Assembly: GCA_002803225.1 (NCBI GenBank)
Contig: NXFV01000256.1
Coordinates: 1 to 17,530 of the forward strand
Direction of reading: 5' to 3'
Source of the DNA: Gamarada debralockiae
Taxonomy: Eukaryota > Ascomycota > Leotiomycetes > Helotiales > Hyphodiscaceae
DNA length: 17,530 bases
Numbering within the stretch: position 1 is the stretch's first letter; the number at the start of each line of letters is the position of its first letter. Below are positions 1 to 10,730 of this stretch, in pieces. The notes under the pieces are model-generated. The model made no database searches. It saw only the letters and a list, made by a program, of their open reading frames with translations, and was not told the origin of the DNA. Position numbers and translations under genes: made by a program.

Positions 1-2002
1 TCTTCGATTGACTATAAGGTATATAGAGGGATAGGCTTTAGTAGTATAATAGATATTTAGAGGTCTAAATACACTAAGTAGGGCTAAAAACCCTTAGATA
101 GTTATACGAAATAAAGATTAGAACTAGTAAAATATCTTAAATAGGTCTAAAAATCTATTTTAAGACGTATAAAACTATATTGCCTTAGTATTAAGTACTT
201 CTTAAATTTAAGATTAATCTATTTATTCTGATTAGGATTATCTCTATAAGATATAAAAAAGGGATTATTTATATTACTATCTTTCGCTTTTATTTTTTAT
301 TAAGTTATTATAACTAACCTTAAAGCTTTTAATTTAATAATAGCTAATTAACTACTTTTCCTCTTAACTATAATACACTTTAGAACTTAACTTCTTAATA
401 GACTAAAGCTAGGATTTTAATAGCTATTGACTTATCCTATACTTATATCTTATTAATTCTATTAAAGTAGATCCTATATATAACTCTTTTCAGCTATACT
501 ATACTATAAATCCAATAATTTAATAATAATAGTATAATTAGATATAGTTTTAACTACAGAAGACTAGTATAGGCTAGAGGATTAGGCTATTATTTTACTT
601 AGCTTAGCTATAAGACAAAGTATAAGAGAGAGGCAAGGTTTAGTCCTAGAGATTTGAGATATATACTAGTATACTATACTAATTCTAGGTAGGCTTATAT
701 TATAAGCAAGAGGATATAGCTACTATCTAGACCCTTAGTTTACTGATATTCCTAACCTTAAGGAAGACTATAAGCTTAGTTTAAAGTTAAAGTAGAATTT
801 TTACTTAAGGACCTTATAATTATAAGTAGGACAGAAATAATTATTAAGTAACTAGAGAGGTTCTTAAAAAGACTCTTCTATATTATATACCCTATATTTA
901 TTATCTTTTAATATTAAGTACCTATTAGTATATATTTATCTCGAGTATCTTATCTCTTTAATAAAGTAGCTACTAGAATATAGCGAGCTATTAAGCTATA
1001 TATAGCTAAGCTTTAGTATAGGGATTTTGTGAAAGAGTATAGTAGCTATCCTAATATCTTACTATCTCCCTTTCCCTTCCTTTATATTTTTATAATAATA
1101 TATTCGATAGCTTCGATCTTATATAGCTAATTGTTTTTATATAAGTCTATTATTTAAACAAGCTTATTAGTAGCCTTAGTAGATAAAGTATTATAGAGGA
1201 TCTAGTATATAACTTAAGATTACTATTTCGATTTTTAAGATAATAGAGTTATACCTAAGAGGTACTTATAAGGTATATTAGTAGTATATTATAAAAGTTT
1301 ACCTAAAAGATAATAGATTATCTTTTAATTTCTTACTAGAATATATTTATTTTAAGAGTACTTACTATACCTTTATTATTCGTTACTCTTCCTAAGGTAG
1401 ATAGTATTATAGTAATATTTAGCCTTATCCTATTTAATACTAAGGCTAAGGCAGACTATTAAAAGAAATTTTGTACTAGCCTAAGCTTAACGAATTATAG
1501 CTTAGAGAAAACCGTTTTTTTGTGTCTTTAATTATATATATATATACTAGAGTATATATACTATCTAAGACCTTTAGTAACTTAGCTACTAATCTAATAG
1601 TGTATAATTAGGCTCGCTATTACTACTATAGGTATAGCCAATTGATATTTATAGTACGTAATTTTCTTATAATAATTCTAAGGAATTTAGTAGCTATTAT
1701 AATCCCTATACTCCCTTAATTATATCCTTTACTAATAATAGCTATCCCCCTTTTATTACGCTAATTAGTTTAATACAAGGCTTTATATCAATATATCTTA
1801 CGATTAGCTCCCTAGTATCCTCGAATAATACCCGTAAGAAAATATAAGAAAAACCCTAAAAACGCGAAGTCTTTTAAAGAGAAGCTTAATATAAAAGTAA
1901 AGGAGAAGGATAATAAAGTAATATATCATTTAGTTTAAGAAGATATAAGTATATAGTAAAGTCTCTACTAGAGAGGATATTATTAATTATATCTAACTAA
2001 AG
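1..2002. other. RIP-decayed AT-rich DNA, no gene recognised
   Basis: This stretch is AT-rich and depleted of CA and TG, so it is repeat-derived. Plus-strand frames between about 420 and 1780 give protein-like stretches, but the best of them is broken by a TGA at 654-656, a stop that CpA-to-TpA change does not create, so no frame is claimed. A purine-rich AAAAGGGGGATAG-like motif lies on the minus strand near 1741-1753. It resembles a retrotransposon polypurine tract, but no matching LTR pair could be found. Confidence 0.6.
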
Positions 2003-3010
2003 GTAAGTAAAACTATAATATATTATAATTTAACTAAAGAAGAAGGAGCTATATTAAACTTAACTAGCGAAGAGAAGTATATTATCTTTATTATTATAGG
2101 CGGCTTTATAGTTAGTAATAGTAGTAAGGTTTATATAGGAAATAAGATAGAGTATTTTATAAGTAGTAAAAGTATTCTAATATTAAAGAAAGTAACTACT
2201 ATAGTAATAATATTAAGCTATTAAAACAATAGATATATACTAAAGTCTTTAATATCTTATTTATTCTTTATATCTTTATTAAAGAAGTCCTACTATTATA
2301 GTCCGTGCTACTACTCTTCTTACTATTACTATACTTATATTCTAAGCTACTACTATTATTTTTACTATTACTATATTTATAGTTTTAGCTACTATTACTC
2401 CTCCTTTGTCTTTAAGTTAAAATTTATTATAACTATAAGCTAAAAACAATAATTCGTAGATACTAGGACTTACTTTACTAGGCCTAGTAATAAGATAGCT
2501 AAGGTATAGGTCTTATAAAGCTAGTATAAAGAGTATAGTATTTTATAAGATAGTCTATTTATATAGTAATATATTATACTATTATTAGTAATAGCAGGTC
2601 TTTATAAGGCTAGATATTTAATAGTTCTAGGTATAAAGAGGTTATTATAGGTAAAGCTTATACCTAATTAATACTATCTACTTATTATAGAAGATCCTCT
2701 ATATAAGATAGATAAGCTATGCCTAGTATTTATAGTTATTATAGGTTGTCTTAATCTAGGGATTCTATTGTTAATTATCGTTTAGATATAACCTTCTTAT
2801 TAATCGCTCTCTCTACTTAATATTAGTGATATATATTTCTATACTAAAGTACTACTAACTTTACTACTTCTTCCTTTAGTCTTCTTCCTATAGTATTCCC
2901 TTCCTTAGTACTTATTCTATAGCCTTTAACTATATATTCTTGTTCTAGTACTTAATAAAGCTATTAATTTGATTATATAATTCCAAAGTATCGAAAATAG
3001 TAATTAGTTT
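2003..3010 (+). pseudogene. Possible decayed ORF with Tyr/His-rich tandem repeat
   Basis: One plus-strand frame runs about 1 kb with only TAA and TAG stops and no TGA. Its first part (about 2040-2200) is mixed-composition and protein-like. Next comes a tract at 2287-2404 made almost only of tyrosine codons (TAC/TAT) with Ser, Phe and Ile. If these tyrosines are RIP products of CAC/CAT, the ancestral tract was histidine-rich. The minus strand of the same tract would instead read as Ser/Asn- or Gln-rich, so the coding strand is not certain. TG is so rare here that absence of TGA is weak evidence by itself. No family is recognised. The frame may be part of a transposon gene, or only low-complexity repeat DNA that happens to stay open. 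Confidence 0.22.
2321..2404. repeat. Two-copy 42-bp tandem repeat
   Basis: Units 2321-2362 and 2363-2404 both begin TACTATTACTATA and share an AGCTACTA core near the middle. They differ mainly by C/T and A/G changes plus a varied last eight bases. The period is a multiple of three, so the repeat would encode a duplicated 14-residue block if it is translated. Confidence 0.7.
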
Positions 3011-4457
3011 TAGAACTAGAGATAAAGATAATAATAAAGTCCTAACTTTATATAAAATAACTTTTAATATTAATTAAAAAATTACTTTAGGTTTTATAAG
3101 TATATAATAACAGAAGAACTAATTTAGGGTATTTATAGTATTTATAATATAACTAAGATTAAGTAGTACTTTATAATAGTATAAGTTTAAATTCTAGCTC
3201 TTAATACTTCTATTAATTGCCTTTCTTATCTCCTTTAATTTATTTTAAGTAAGATCTTTTATCTTAATTAGTAAGAGTATCTTTAAGGCATTTTTATACT
3301 TTATAAGGGGTATACTATATAATACTATAAGAAGGTTATTATAGTATAATCCTTTAGATAAATCTAAAGCCTCTTATATAAGAACTAGGTCTCTTTTACT
3401 AAGGATAAAGAGTATTAAGGTACTCTCTTGAGGTAAGATAGCTAGTAGACTTAATATAGTAAAAAATAAGTAATAAAAATTAATTTAAAGAGGTTAAAAA
3501 TATACTCTTAAGGTAATTAAAATATATCTTTAGCTTTATAAATTTAATTTTAAGGCTTTTAAATTATACTAAGGAGATTTAGAAATATACTTAGTAAGGC
3601 GTACAAATACAGAATAGCTAGTTAGTAGCTTATTACTACCCTTTTTCTATCTACTTATTCTAAATTATTAGTACTTATAAGATACTATTCTATTAAATAA
3701 ATTCGTAAACTTTAGGAGAGCTATTATCTAGTCGAAAGTCTATAAGGAGTATAAGTATACTACTATAGCTTATAAGTTTTATTTAATATTAATTATTTAT
3801 TTAATTTCTCTTATACTATCTACTAGAATATTTAAATTAAGTAGGTACTATAAGTACTAATATAAGTATTAGCTGAGTTATAACTATCTAAACTAAGTAT
3901 AAATAAATAATAAACTATATACTTATTACCTAGTAGATCTTTCTTCTTTTATTCTTTTTTCTTATATTACTTACTCTATAAGTAGATAGCTATAATAACT
4001 AAGGCAAGAGTATCTTCTGGAATTTGTATAATAAGTCTAATCCTACTAAAATTAAAGATAATAAGAGTTTAGGCGATATTTAGTCGCCTATTTTATATAA
4101 GTACTTAATATAGTAAACCTATAATATTATTTAAAATAAAAGTTAAAAGCTAATAGAAAGAAGATAACTAGAGTTAAATACTTTACTTATACTACTTAAG
4201 AGCAAGAGGTTTAAGTAATCCTAGGAAGAGTATATAGTTATTATAAAATAAGATATATTAACTTAGTAAAGGAGTCATCGCTTAATTATAGAGTAAAAGA
4301 GGAGTATAATAGGTTATATAAAGAATATATTAGCTTTATTATAGAATAGAAAATTATAGATAGATATTATAGTAGTAGACTATAGTTATACTAAAGTAAG
4401 AGCAAGATATTATATAAGACTTTATATATTATACTTAAATACTTCCTAATAGTAAGC
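3011..4457. other. RIP-decayed DNA, no gene seen
   Basis: Both strands were read here. All frames are dense in TAA and TAG and no transposon or host domain could be recognised. Composition matches the neighbouring RIP-affected sequence. Confidence 0.6.
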
Positions 4458-5660
4458 TCTTATTATAATATAAATAATTCTTTTTCTATATTCTATAGAG
4501 AGATAATCTTAATTAAAATAAATAGGTTAATTTTAAATTTAAAGAGTCCCTATAGTTAAACTGCCTTATATAATTTTATATGCCTCAAAATAGATTTTTA
4601 GGCCTACTTAAGGTATTTTACTAGCTCTAATCTCTATTATATATAACCTTAAAAAGTATTTAGCTTTACTTAATATACTTAGCTCTCTTAAATACTTATT
4701 TTCTAAAGCTATCCCTTTACTTACCTTATAGCTAATAGAAGGTAGTACTTTAAAGTTATATTTATAAGTTTATAGACTTTTATATAAGCTAAATAGAATA
4801 TAAATCTATTAGTAGAATATAAGTTAACTTTATTTATATTACTTTTATATTAGTATTTTACTCTTTCTTTTTCCTCTAGTATATTACGATTTATATAAAA
4901 TAAAGCTTACTTTTATCTCTATAAATCTTTATTCTTAAAGGGAATATTTATATTTATCCTCTAGCTATTAAGAGTAGACTCTTAACTCTTAGTCTTTATA
5001 TTTGTAATTAACTTATAGTTTAGAGTAATCTTTTACTTTATACTATTTTATAGAGCTTAGGCTAAGGAAGAGCTATTAATAAGAGAATACTATACTTATA
5101 AGAAACCTAAATAGATATAAAACCTATAGCTTTTACTCTCCTTATCCTAATATTATCTTTAATTCGAAAGATCTATAGGAAAATACTAAGGAGATCTAGA
5201 GGATAACTATAATACTACTAGGTTAGTGCTAGGACAAGTACTAAGCCTTAAGAGTATATTATATCCTTATAAATACGAACGCTACTAAAACAAGGTTATA
5301 TCTAGCTGTATAAACCCTTCTAAAAATAAAGCTATAGATTAAAGATAAAGTAAAGAGGATATAGGGAAATAATAAGAAGAGTAAGGAAAGTAAGGAGAAG
5401 CTATAAAGGTAGTAGATAGAGGCGGATTAAAAGGTTAGAAGACTATAGATATACAAATATAGTTACAGAAGTTCTTTTGCTATTAGTATTAAAGACTTAT
5501 AGAGTCTTTGAACTTTAGTATTATATATTTTGACTGTAAGTATAAGTATAAATACTATAATTCTTACTCTAAAGGACAATTATACTTTAGTTTTATATCT
5601 AAGAACTCTTATAAACTTAAGGACTCTATCTTAGCTTTAGTATATAGTTTAGGATAAGCG
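4458..5660 (+). pseudogene. Unrecognised decayed ORF, about 400 codons
   Basis: A single plus-strand frame runs about 1.2 kb with TAA and TAG stops but no TGA. The two TGA triplets noticed on this strand (5509 and 5531) fall in the other frames. The second half (from about 5060) is charged and protein-like, with Glu/Lys/Gly-rich stretches around 5340-5420. A Cys/Tyr/Lys segment follows at about 5525-5570, where several tyrosine codons could be former cysteine or histidine codons. No start codon can be fixed, and no family is recognised. A decayed transposon gene is the likely source, given the setting. It would run toward the minus-strand frame ending at 6489. Confidence 0.3.
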
Positions 5661-6488
5661 AAAGGGAATATATTCTTAATTATACTAAGATATTAAAAGA
5701 CTTAATATATATAATTTAAAAAAATAGTATAATTTTAATTTAACTTTTCTTAATAATTCTATATTATATAAAGTTAAAAGTCTATAGTCCTCTTATCTTT
5801 TAATATAAGTAATAAGCAAAAGTTATAACTACTTTTACTTATAAGAGTAATATATAACTATAGCTTAATCTTCTCTAATATAAGAGCCTTAATACTAATA
5901 AAGTAATTAGCCTCTTCTCTAGTTTAAGAATAACTAGTCTATCTATATATTATAGATCGCTATATTACCTTTTTAACTTCGTTAAATAGTATACTTAGAT
6001 TATCCTTATACTCTAGTAGGAGAGAGTAGTATAGATCTTCTCCTATAAATAGCTATTATTCCTTATCTAAAGTAGTATTTTATCCTCTTTTATTATCTAT
6101 TTAGTTTGTTTAGTATACTCTTTCTTAGACTAGAATAGTGCTTAATATATCTTAGAATATATAGAAGTATTATAATAGATTAAAACCTTTACTAGGGCCT
6201 CTTTACTAGAATAGATATCTAATACTTTAGTATTAATTAGTAAGTAAAGATATTCCGAGATTAATAGTAGTTTAAACTTAAGATTATATATTATATTATC
6301 CTTAATCTTAATGTATTTAAAGAAGCCTTAAAAGGGCTACTCCTAATACTTAATAGCTAGCGCTGCCTTTAATGCCATAGATAGACTCTAAGAACTTTAT
6401 AAGGTATAGTAATAGCTTTTATTAACAAAAGTCAATAGGTAATTATAATTAGCTTAGGGCTATATATTATTAATCTTAGGTCTAGTAG
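5661..6488. other. RIP-decayed DNA between two unrecognised frames
   Basis: No domain is recognised on either strand. The stretch lies between the 3' ends of the plus-strand frame (to 5660) and the minus-strand frame (ending at 6489), so it may be the region between two convergent decayed genes. No terminator or structured repeat was seen. Confidence 0.5.
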
Positions 6489-6502
6489 TCAATAGTATTA
6501 GA

Positions 6503-6527
6503 GTCGCGGCACGCGTTACGCGTAGCC
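6503..6527. other. Residual CpG-rich cluster
   Basis: A GC- and CpG-rich island of about 25 bases sits in strongly AT-rich DNA. It includes two ACGCGT hexamers one base apart and the heptamer GGCACGC, which recurs at 7876. It lies just upstream of the TGA that ends the minus-strand frame and keeps an unmutated CA. Confidence 0.6.
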
Positions 6528-7867
6528 TTTGTTGCTTTATAAGTTATAGGTCCTTATTACTAGTATTATAAGTATTATAGTTATTATCTATATTTATAGA
6601 TTAGTGGGTTTCGCTATTAGTCTTAGTATATAGATCTTATTACTCTTGTTTCCCTCCTTACTTCCGTGTAGTAAGCTCGCTACTCTGTACTAGTTCTAGT
6701 AAGATAGAGGGAGTAAAGGGAGTAGAGGGACTTTAAGAGGTTCTTAAAGTTTAGTAATACTTATTATTAATTACAGTTACTAGATACTTAAAGTAGACCT
6801 TAGACTATACTTAGCTTAAGGGGTTAGGGGAAAATACTATTTAAGATATATTCCGTTAGTGATCTATTTCTTAAAACTTCTAAAAAGAAGACGCTAGTAG
6901 TATAACTACTTACTTTTAAGCTTAGTAAGTAATATAAGACTAAGTAAGACTCTTAGTTAATCTTTAGTAATTTAGTTAAAGAGCTTATTAACTAGGTACT
7001 CAAATACTTTTCTACCTTTTTAGAGCTAGCTATAGTATATCTTCTAAACTTATATAATATCTACTTCTACTTCTAAAGCTAAGTCTTTAGAGGAGTATTT
7101 ATAGGATAGTAGTAGTATTAATACCTATATATCGTCTTTATTAACCTAAGAATCCGATCTATTTAGATGTTTACCCTATATAACTTAGTACTATATTGTC
7201 TTTATTAGACGTCCAGTAAGCTACTAGGCGCGTATCCCATATAATTGAAAATAGTACTAGTTAATCTCGGAGTTCTTAGGTTATATAGCTAGTAAAGTAT
7301 TAGTAGCTTCCTTATTCTTAAGATTATCTATATTATTTACTTCTACTATATCTTATTAATTATCTATAGCTAAATACTTAAGCTCCTCTTACTATATCTT
7401 TACCCCTTTAGCTACTCCTACTAGCTCTTTGTCCTGTATATCCCTCCCCTTTAATAGTTCTACTACTACTTTAGCCTCCTGCTCCTCCTACTCCTTAAGG
7501 CCTTAAGCTATACTATATCGAGAAATATCCTATAGCTCTTTTAATTTACTACTAGGAGTTTTAGTATATTCTTGACTTAGGATCTTGTCCTATAGCGCTT
7601 TAACTAAGTAAAGACTTAAGGAGATAAATACACTAGTAAATAGTAACTTGACTTACTTCTCTTTTAAAGCTAACCTTAATTCTTTCTTTAATTTAGCTAT
7701 ATTCTTATTAGTCTATTTATTATTACTACTATCGGAAGGCTTAGGGAGGGAGTAAAGTATAAACTCTACTAATATACTCCGAGTAATATTATCGATACCT
7801 TACTAGTTAGCCTAATCTTATAGTAGCTTAAAGGATTAAGAGAAAGTCTAGGGTTAGGCTTATACGG

Positions 7868-7890
7868 GAGCACAAGGCACGCCGTGCGGC
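7868..7890. other. Residual GC cluster with 11-bp palindrome
   Basis: GCACGCCGTGC at 7877-7887 is a perfect odd-length palindrome, inside a GC-rich patch that keeps several CA/TG dinucleotides. In the long minus-strand frame it would encode a Pro-His-Gly-Val-Pro-Cys stretch, so it may be ordinary coding sequence that escaped mutation. Confidence 0.55.
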
Positions 7891-9323
7891 TTAGAAGACC
7901 TAAGTCCTAGGGCTAGCTCTTAGACCTTATTTAAGTCGTTATTATCGAGAATTACTAGTTAATCTATATATAATTAGTAGACTACTTCTAAGTACAAAAG
8001 ATAACTTGTATACTTACCTCGACTATTACCTTAATATTTACTTAATCTTAATTGTATTAGGTTGACTTGTAGTCTAGCCTAATAAAGAGCTAGCTATTTT
8101 AGACGCTAAAGAGTAAACCTAGTCTTCAAGGCCTTAGTCGAGATCTTTAGATATAGAGTAGCTTAAGAGAGCTTCTTAAGAGATAGAAATTTATTATTTA
8201 ATTTATTAATATTATTAGAAAGAGTATATTTATAATTTAGATTAACTAGTTAAAATGATTTACTTTTAGTATAGCTTTTCTACGTACTTTTAGCTCTTGC
8301 TACTGTATTTCTCTTTACCTTAATATAACTTAAACGGGAAGTAGCTATAAGTCCGTGTATTTTCTAGCTACTATTAAGTAAGTAGATCAAATAGCTAGGC
8401 TTAGAAGACTAGAGAGTATTACTATTATAGAATAGCGGGTTTAATAGGGGAAATATAAATTAAACAAATTATATGCTCTTAAGGGCAGCTATTATAAAAC
8501 AAAGTAAGTAAAGAGGAAACTAGTTTAAGTATATAGTAGAATATTTAGTAAGGGGAACTAAGCGGCTTAAATACTTACTTATAAGCACTTGCTTATTAGA
8601 ATTAGACTAGTCTCGTCTATATATTAGTTTGCCGCTTATAACTACTATATACTATCTTAAAATCAACTTAATCTTATATATAAAATCTTAGCTTCTTTAG
8701 GCTCTTACTAAGGACTTATTTATTATATAATCTCTAGCGTTCTTTAGCTTTACTAAAGATTAAGAAATTAGCCTATAATTAGTTTAATCTTACTTGAAAT
8801 CTAATCTATTATACTTATCTTATAGAGCTTATAACTATCTTTATATAGCTAAGCCCAAACGACCTTCCTTTTATAGAATTAAGACCCCGTGGTATAGATT
8901 ATATTGTACCTATTCTAGTAGCTCTTATAGTCCTACTCTAATAGCGCCTTAAGCTTAAAATAGCCCTTAATTACTAAATTTATCTTTCTAATATACTACG
9001 GCCGCAGATCGAGCTCCTTCCGAGGTTATATAACTTACCTTTATATAATCTTCTGCGTTAGCTTACCTACTTATAACCTATTCTCCTAACGCTAGCGTTT
9101 TGTATTCAGTCTATAGGATACTTAGTAAAAGCTTTAATACTATTATTATTATATAGACTATTATCTACTATAGCTACGTTTAGCAGGAATTAGGCCTTCT
9201 TATTACAGATTAGCCTAGATTAAGGCAGACAGCGTATATTATTGTCTTTATAATATAAGGGAGCTTACTAAGATTCTTACCCTAATATATAATACTATAA
9301 TATAGCTAGGTAGAAGCTAGTCA

Positions 9324-9833
9324 CCTCGTCATAAGGCATTTATTTAATTAACTAAGTCGTAACGTATAAAGGAATACTAAGAGGGACTCTCTACTATTAT
9401 AATCACTAAGGGGGTATTACTGCGAAGGTTTTGCTAGTATAACAGTGGAGACGAAGTAAGCTAGGCTTATACTTATATCTCGGCCAATACAATGCAATCT
9501 AAAGGAGTAATCGTTAGTCGCGAGAGTTAAGAGCATCAAGCTCAAAGTAAAAGATCGAGGATTTTAGGCTTCAAACTAGCTATTATTAGCGTCTTTAGCT
9601 ATAGTAAGACTAAGGATAGAGTGCCTACTAGGTATAGGCTAAGCGGAGAACGACCGAGGGCATATAACAAGTCCGTGCGATTAAGCGAGAGTTAAAAAGG
9701 GTTAATAAAAAAGGTAAATAACAAGTAAAGGGAGTATAGCTTTTATAGACGTTAAAAGCAGTAGCAGGCCTGTGTACGCGCCTTGCCTAACACAGAGGGT
9801 CGCTAAACCCAGGGGGGCAAACTACAGTACTCA
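9324..9833. other. Near-normal-composition segment beside the Gypsy junction
   Basis: GC is about 40% (26 of 60 bases in the line at 9481), and CA/TG dinucleotides are present, unlike sequence on either side. On the minus strand the frame of the 944-codon pseudogene stays free of TGA up to 9831-9833, interrupted only by the TGA at 9321. On the plus strand a frame from ATG 9492 gives a basic, Ser/Arg/Lys-rich product with only TAA and TAG stops. Both cannot be right, and neither is recognised. A stem CTGTGT/ACACAG (9770-9775 with 9790-9795, 14-nt loop) lies near the right end. The segment ends abruptly where the Gypsy integrase begins, so it is probably flanking sequence that was RIPed less, or arrived later. 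Confidence 0.5.
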
Positions 9834-10730
9834 GATAATACTTAACTTATTACTCTTAGCTTTAAAGTAGCTATTTTATAAGATACTTCTATAGATCTAT
9901 TAAGTATAAATTTAATTATATACTACTAATACCTCTCCTTTACTAGTACTAACTTTAGTATTAATAATATTAACTTATAATTTTAAATTATAATTATATA
10001 AAGCTTTAAAAGAAGTTATACTAATACTTAAACTTTAATTATTATTATATATAAATTTAATATTAAGTAAAAGCTTTATTTAGTTTATTTATTTAAGACT
10101 AATATAAACTTAAAGATAGTTTTTAAGTATATAATTAAGGATTTTAGTTTATTTATTAATTTAAAAGTAAAATATAATATTAAGCTTTTACTTAATTAAA
10201 AAGTAAATATAAACTTTAATTTAAAACTTAAAAGTAATTTTAATATTTTTATTAAATATTATTTTTTAAGAAAAACTATACTTAAGTTTAATATTCTTAT
10301 AAAATAAAGTTATAAATTTAAGTATAGCTAAGTTAATAGTTATTAAAATAAATTTAGCTATCTTAATATAATAATCTACTATAACTAAGATAATATTATA
10401 TTTTATAATTCTTATATATAATTTAAGAAGTTAAGTAATAAAGTTAAGTAAAACTTTTTACTAAAAGTATTATAGTATAAGTAAAGACTTAAGTTTATTA
10501 TATAGCTTATATTTAAGAATTATAATATTTTAATAGGTTAAGTAAGTAATTATATACTCTTTAATATTAATTACTAACCTTAGCTAATAGAACTTATACT
10601 ATAGTAGTTCTCTAGTCTTATTAATACTCTAGTGCCTTATAAACTAGTTATTATAATATAAGTATAAAAGCTCTTAAATTAATACTTTCTATTAAAAGAT
10701 AATAGCTCTTTCTTTATAATAAAGTAAACC
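9834..10730 (-). pseudogene. Gypsy integrase (RIP-decayed, C-terminus cut)
   Basis: Integrase inserts the element's cDNA into chromosomal DNA. On the minus strand the zinc-binding region reads at about 10520-10650, with one His codon of the HHCC set still intact at 10632-10634, while the Cys pair reads as Tyr. The core follows: first catalytic Asp at 10443-10445 (now AAC, Asn), second in the S-D-R-D motif at 10251-10253 (now AAT, Asn), and Glu of the D-G-Q-T-E motif at 10143-10145 (now AAA, Lys). All three DDE residues are lost. The G-M-x-P-F-x-A-L-Y-G motif follows near 9970-10010. The protein breaks at about 9834, before the usual GPF/Y region and chromodomain, whose counterparts lie on the plus strand from 15244. 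Stops are frequent, and at least one small frame change is needed near 9850-9900. Confidence 0.88.

Larger units (their letters stand above)
6489..9320 (-). pseudogene. Unrecognised RIP-decayed ORF, about 944 codons, coiled coil
   Basis: One minus-strand frame runs from 9320 to a TGA at 6489-6491 (about 944 codons). All internal stops are TAA or TAG, the kind made by RIP from CAA, CAG or TGG. Five minus-strand TGA triplets noticed inside the interval (near 7000, 8116, 8388, 8663 and 9103) all fall in the other two frames. Sense codons look like protein. At 7330-7730 there is a long Lys/Glu/Gln/Leu stretch typical of coiled coil, and at 8040-8340 a basic Ser/Lys/Thr-rich region. The N-terminal third has a well-mixed segment near 8800-9100. 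Upstream, an in-frame TGA lies at 9321-9323, which a CGA codon could give. An internal ATA-GCT-ACT-TCC at 8348 looks like a former ATG start, so two genes of about 325 and 619 codons are possible. No RT, transposase or helicase motif is recognised; a gene of an unclassified transposon is the default guess. Confidence 0.42.

Noticed and set aside
1730..1760. Minus-strand polypurine tract and LTR start of another element
   Set aside because: The purine motif is suggestive, but no second LTR copy and no adjoining pol sequence could be found in the window.
420..1780. Long plus-strand coding frame
   Set aside because: On careful triplet reading the frame is broken by TGA at 654-656, and the continuation needs frame changes, so it is not supported.
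7868..7890. Operator or origin at the GCACGCCGTGC palindrome
   Set aside because: It is a single short palindrome lying inside a plausible coding frame. There is no repeat array or partner site to support a regulatory role.
8990..9020. RecQ-like helicase motif (telomere-linked helicase)
   Set aside because: A Glu-Gly-Ala-Arg-Ser-Ala-Ala stretch recalled the helicase Q-x-x-G-R-A-G-R motif, but spacing and residues do not fit, and no Walker A or DEAH motif was found nearby.
9740..9747. TATAAAAG promoter on the minus strand
   Set aside because: Such motifs are expected by chance in DNA this AT-rich, and no intact gene follows.
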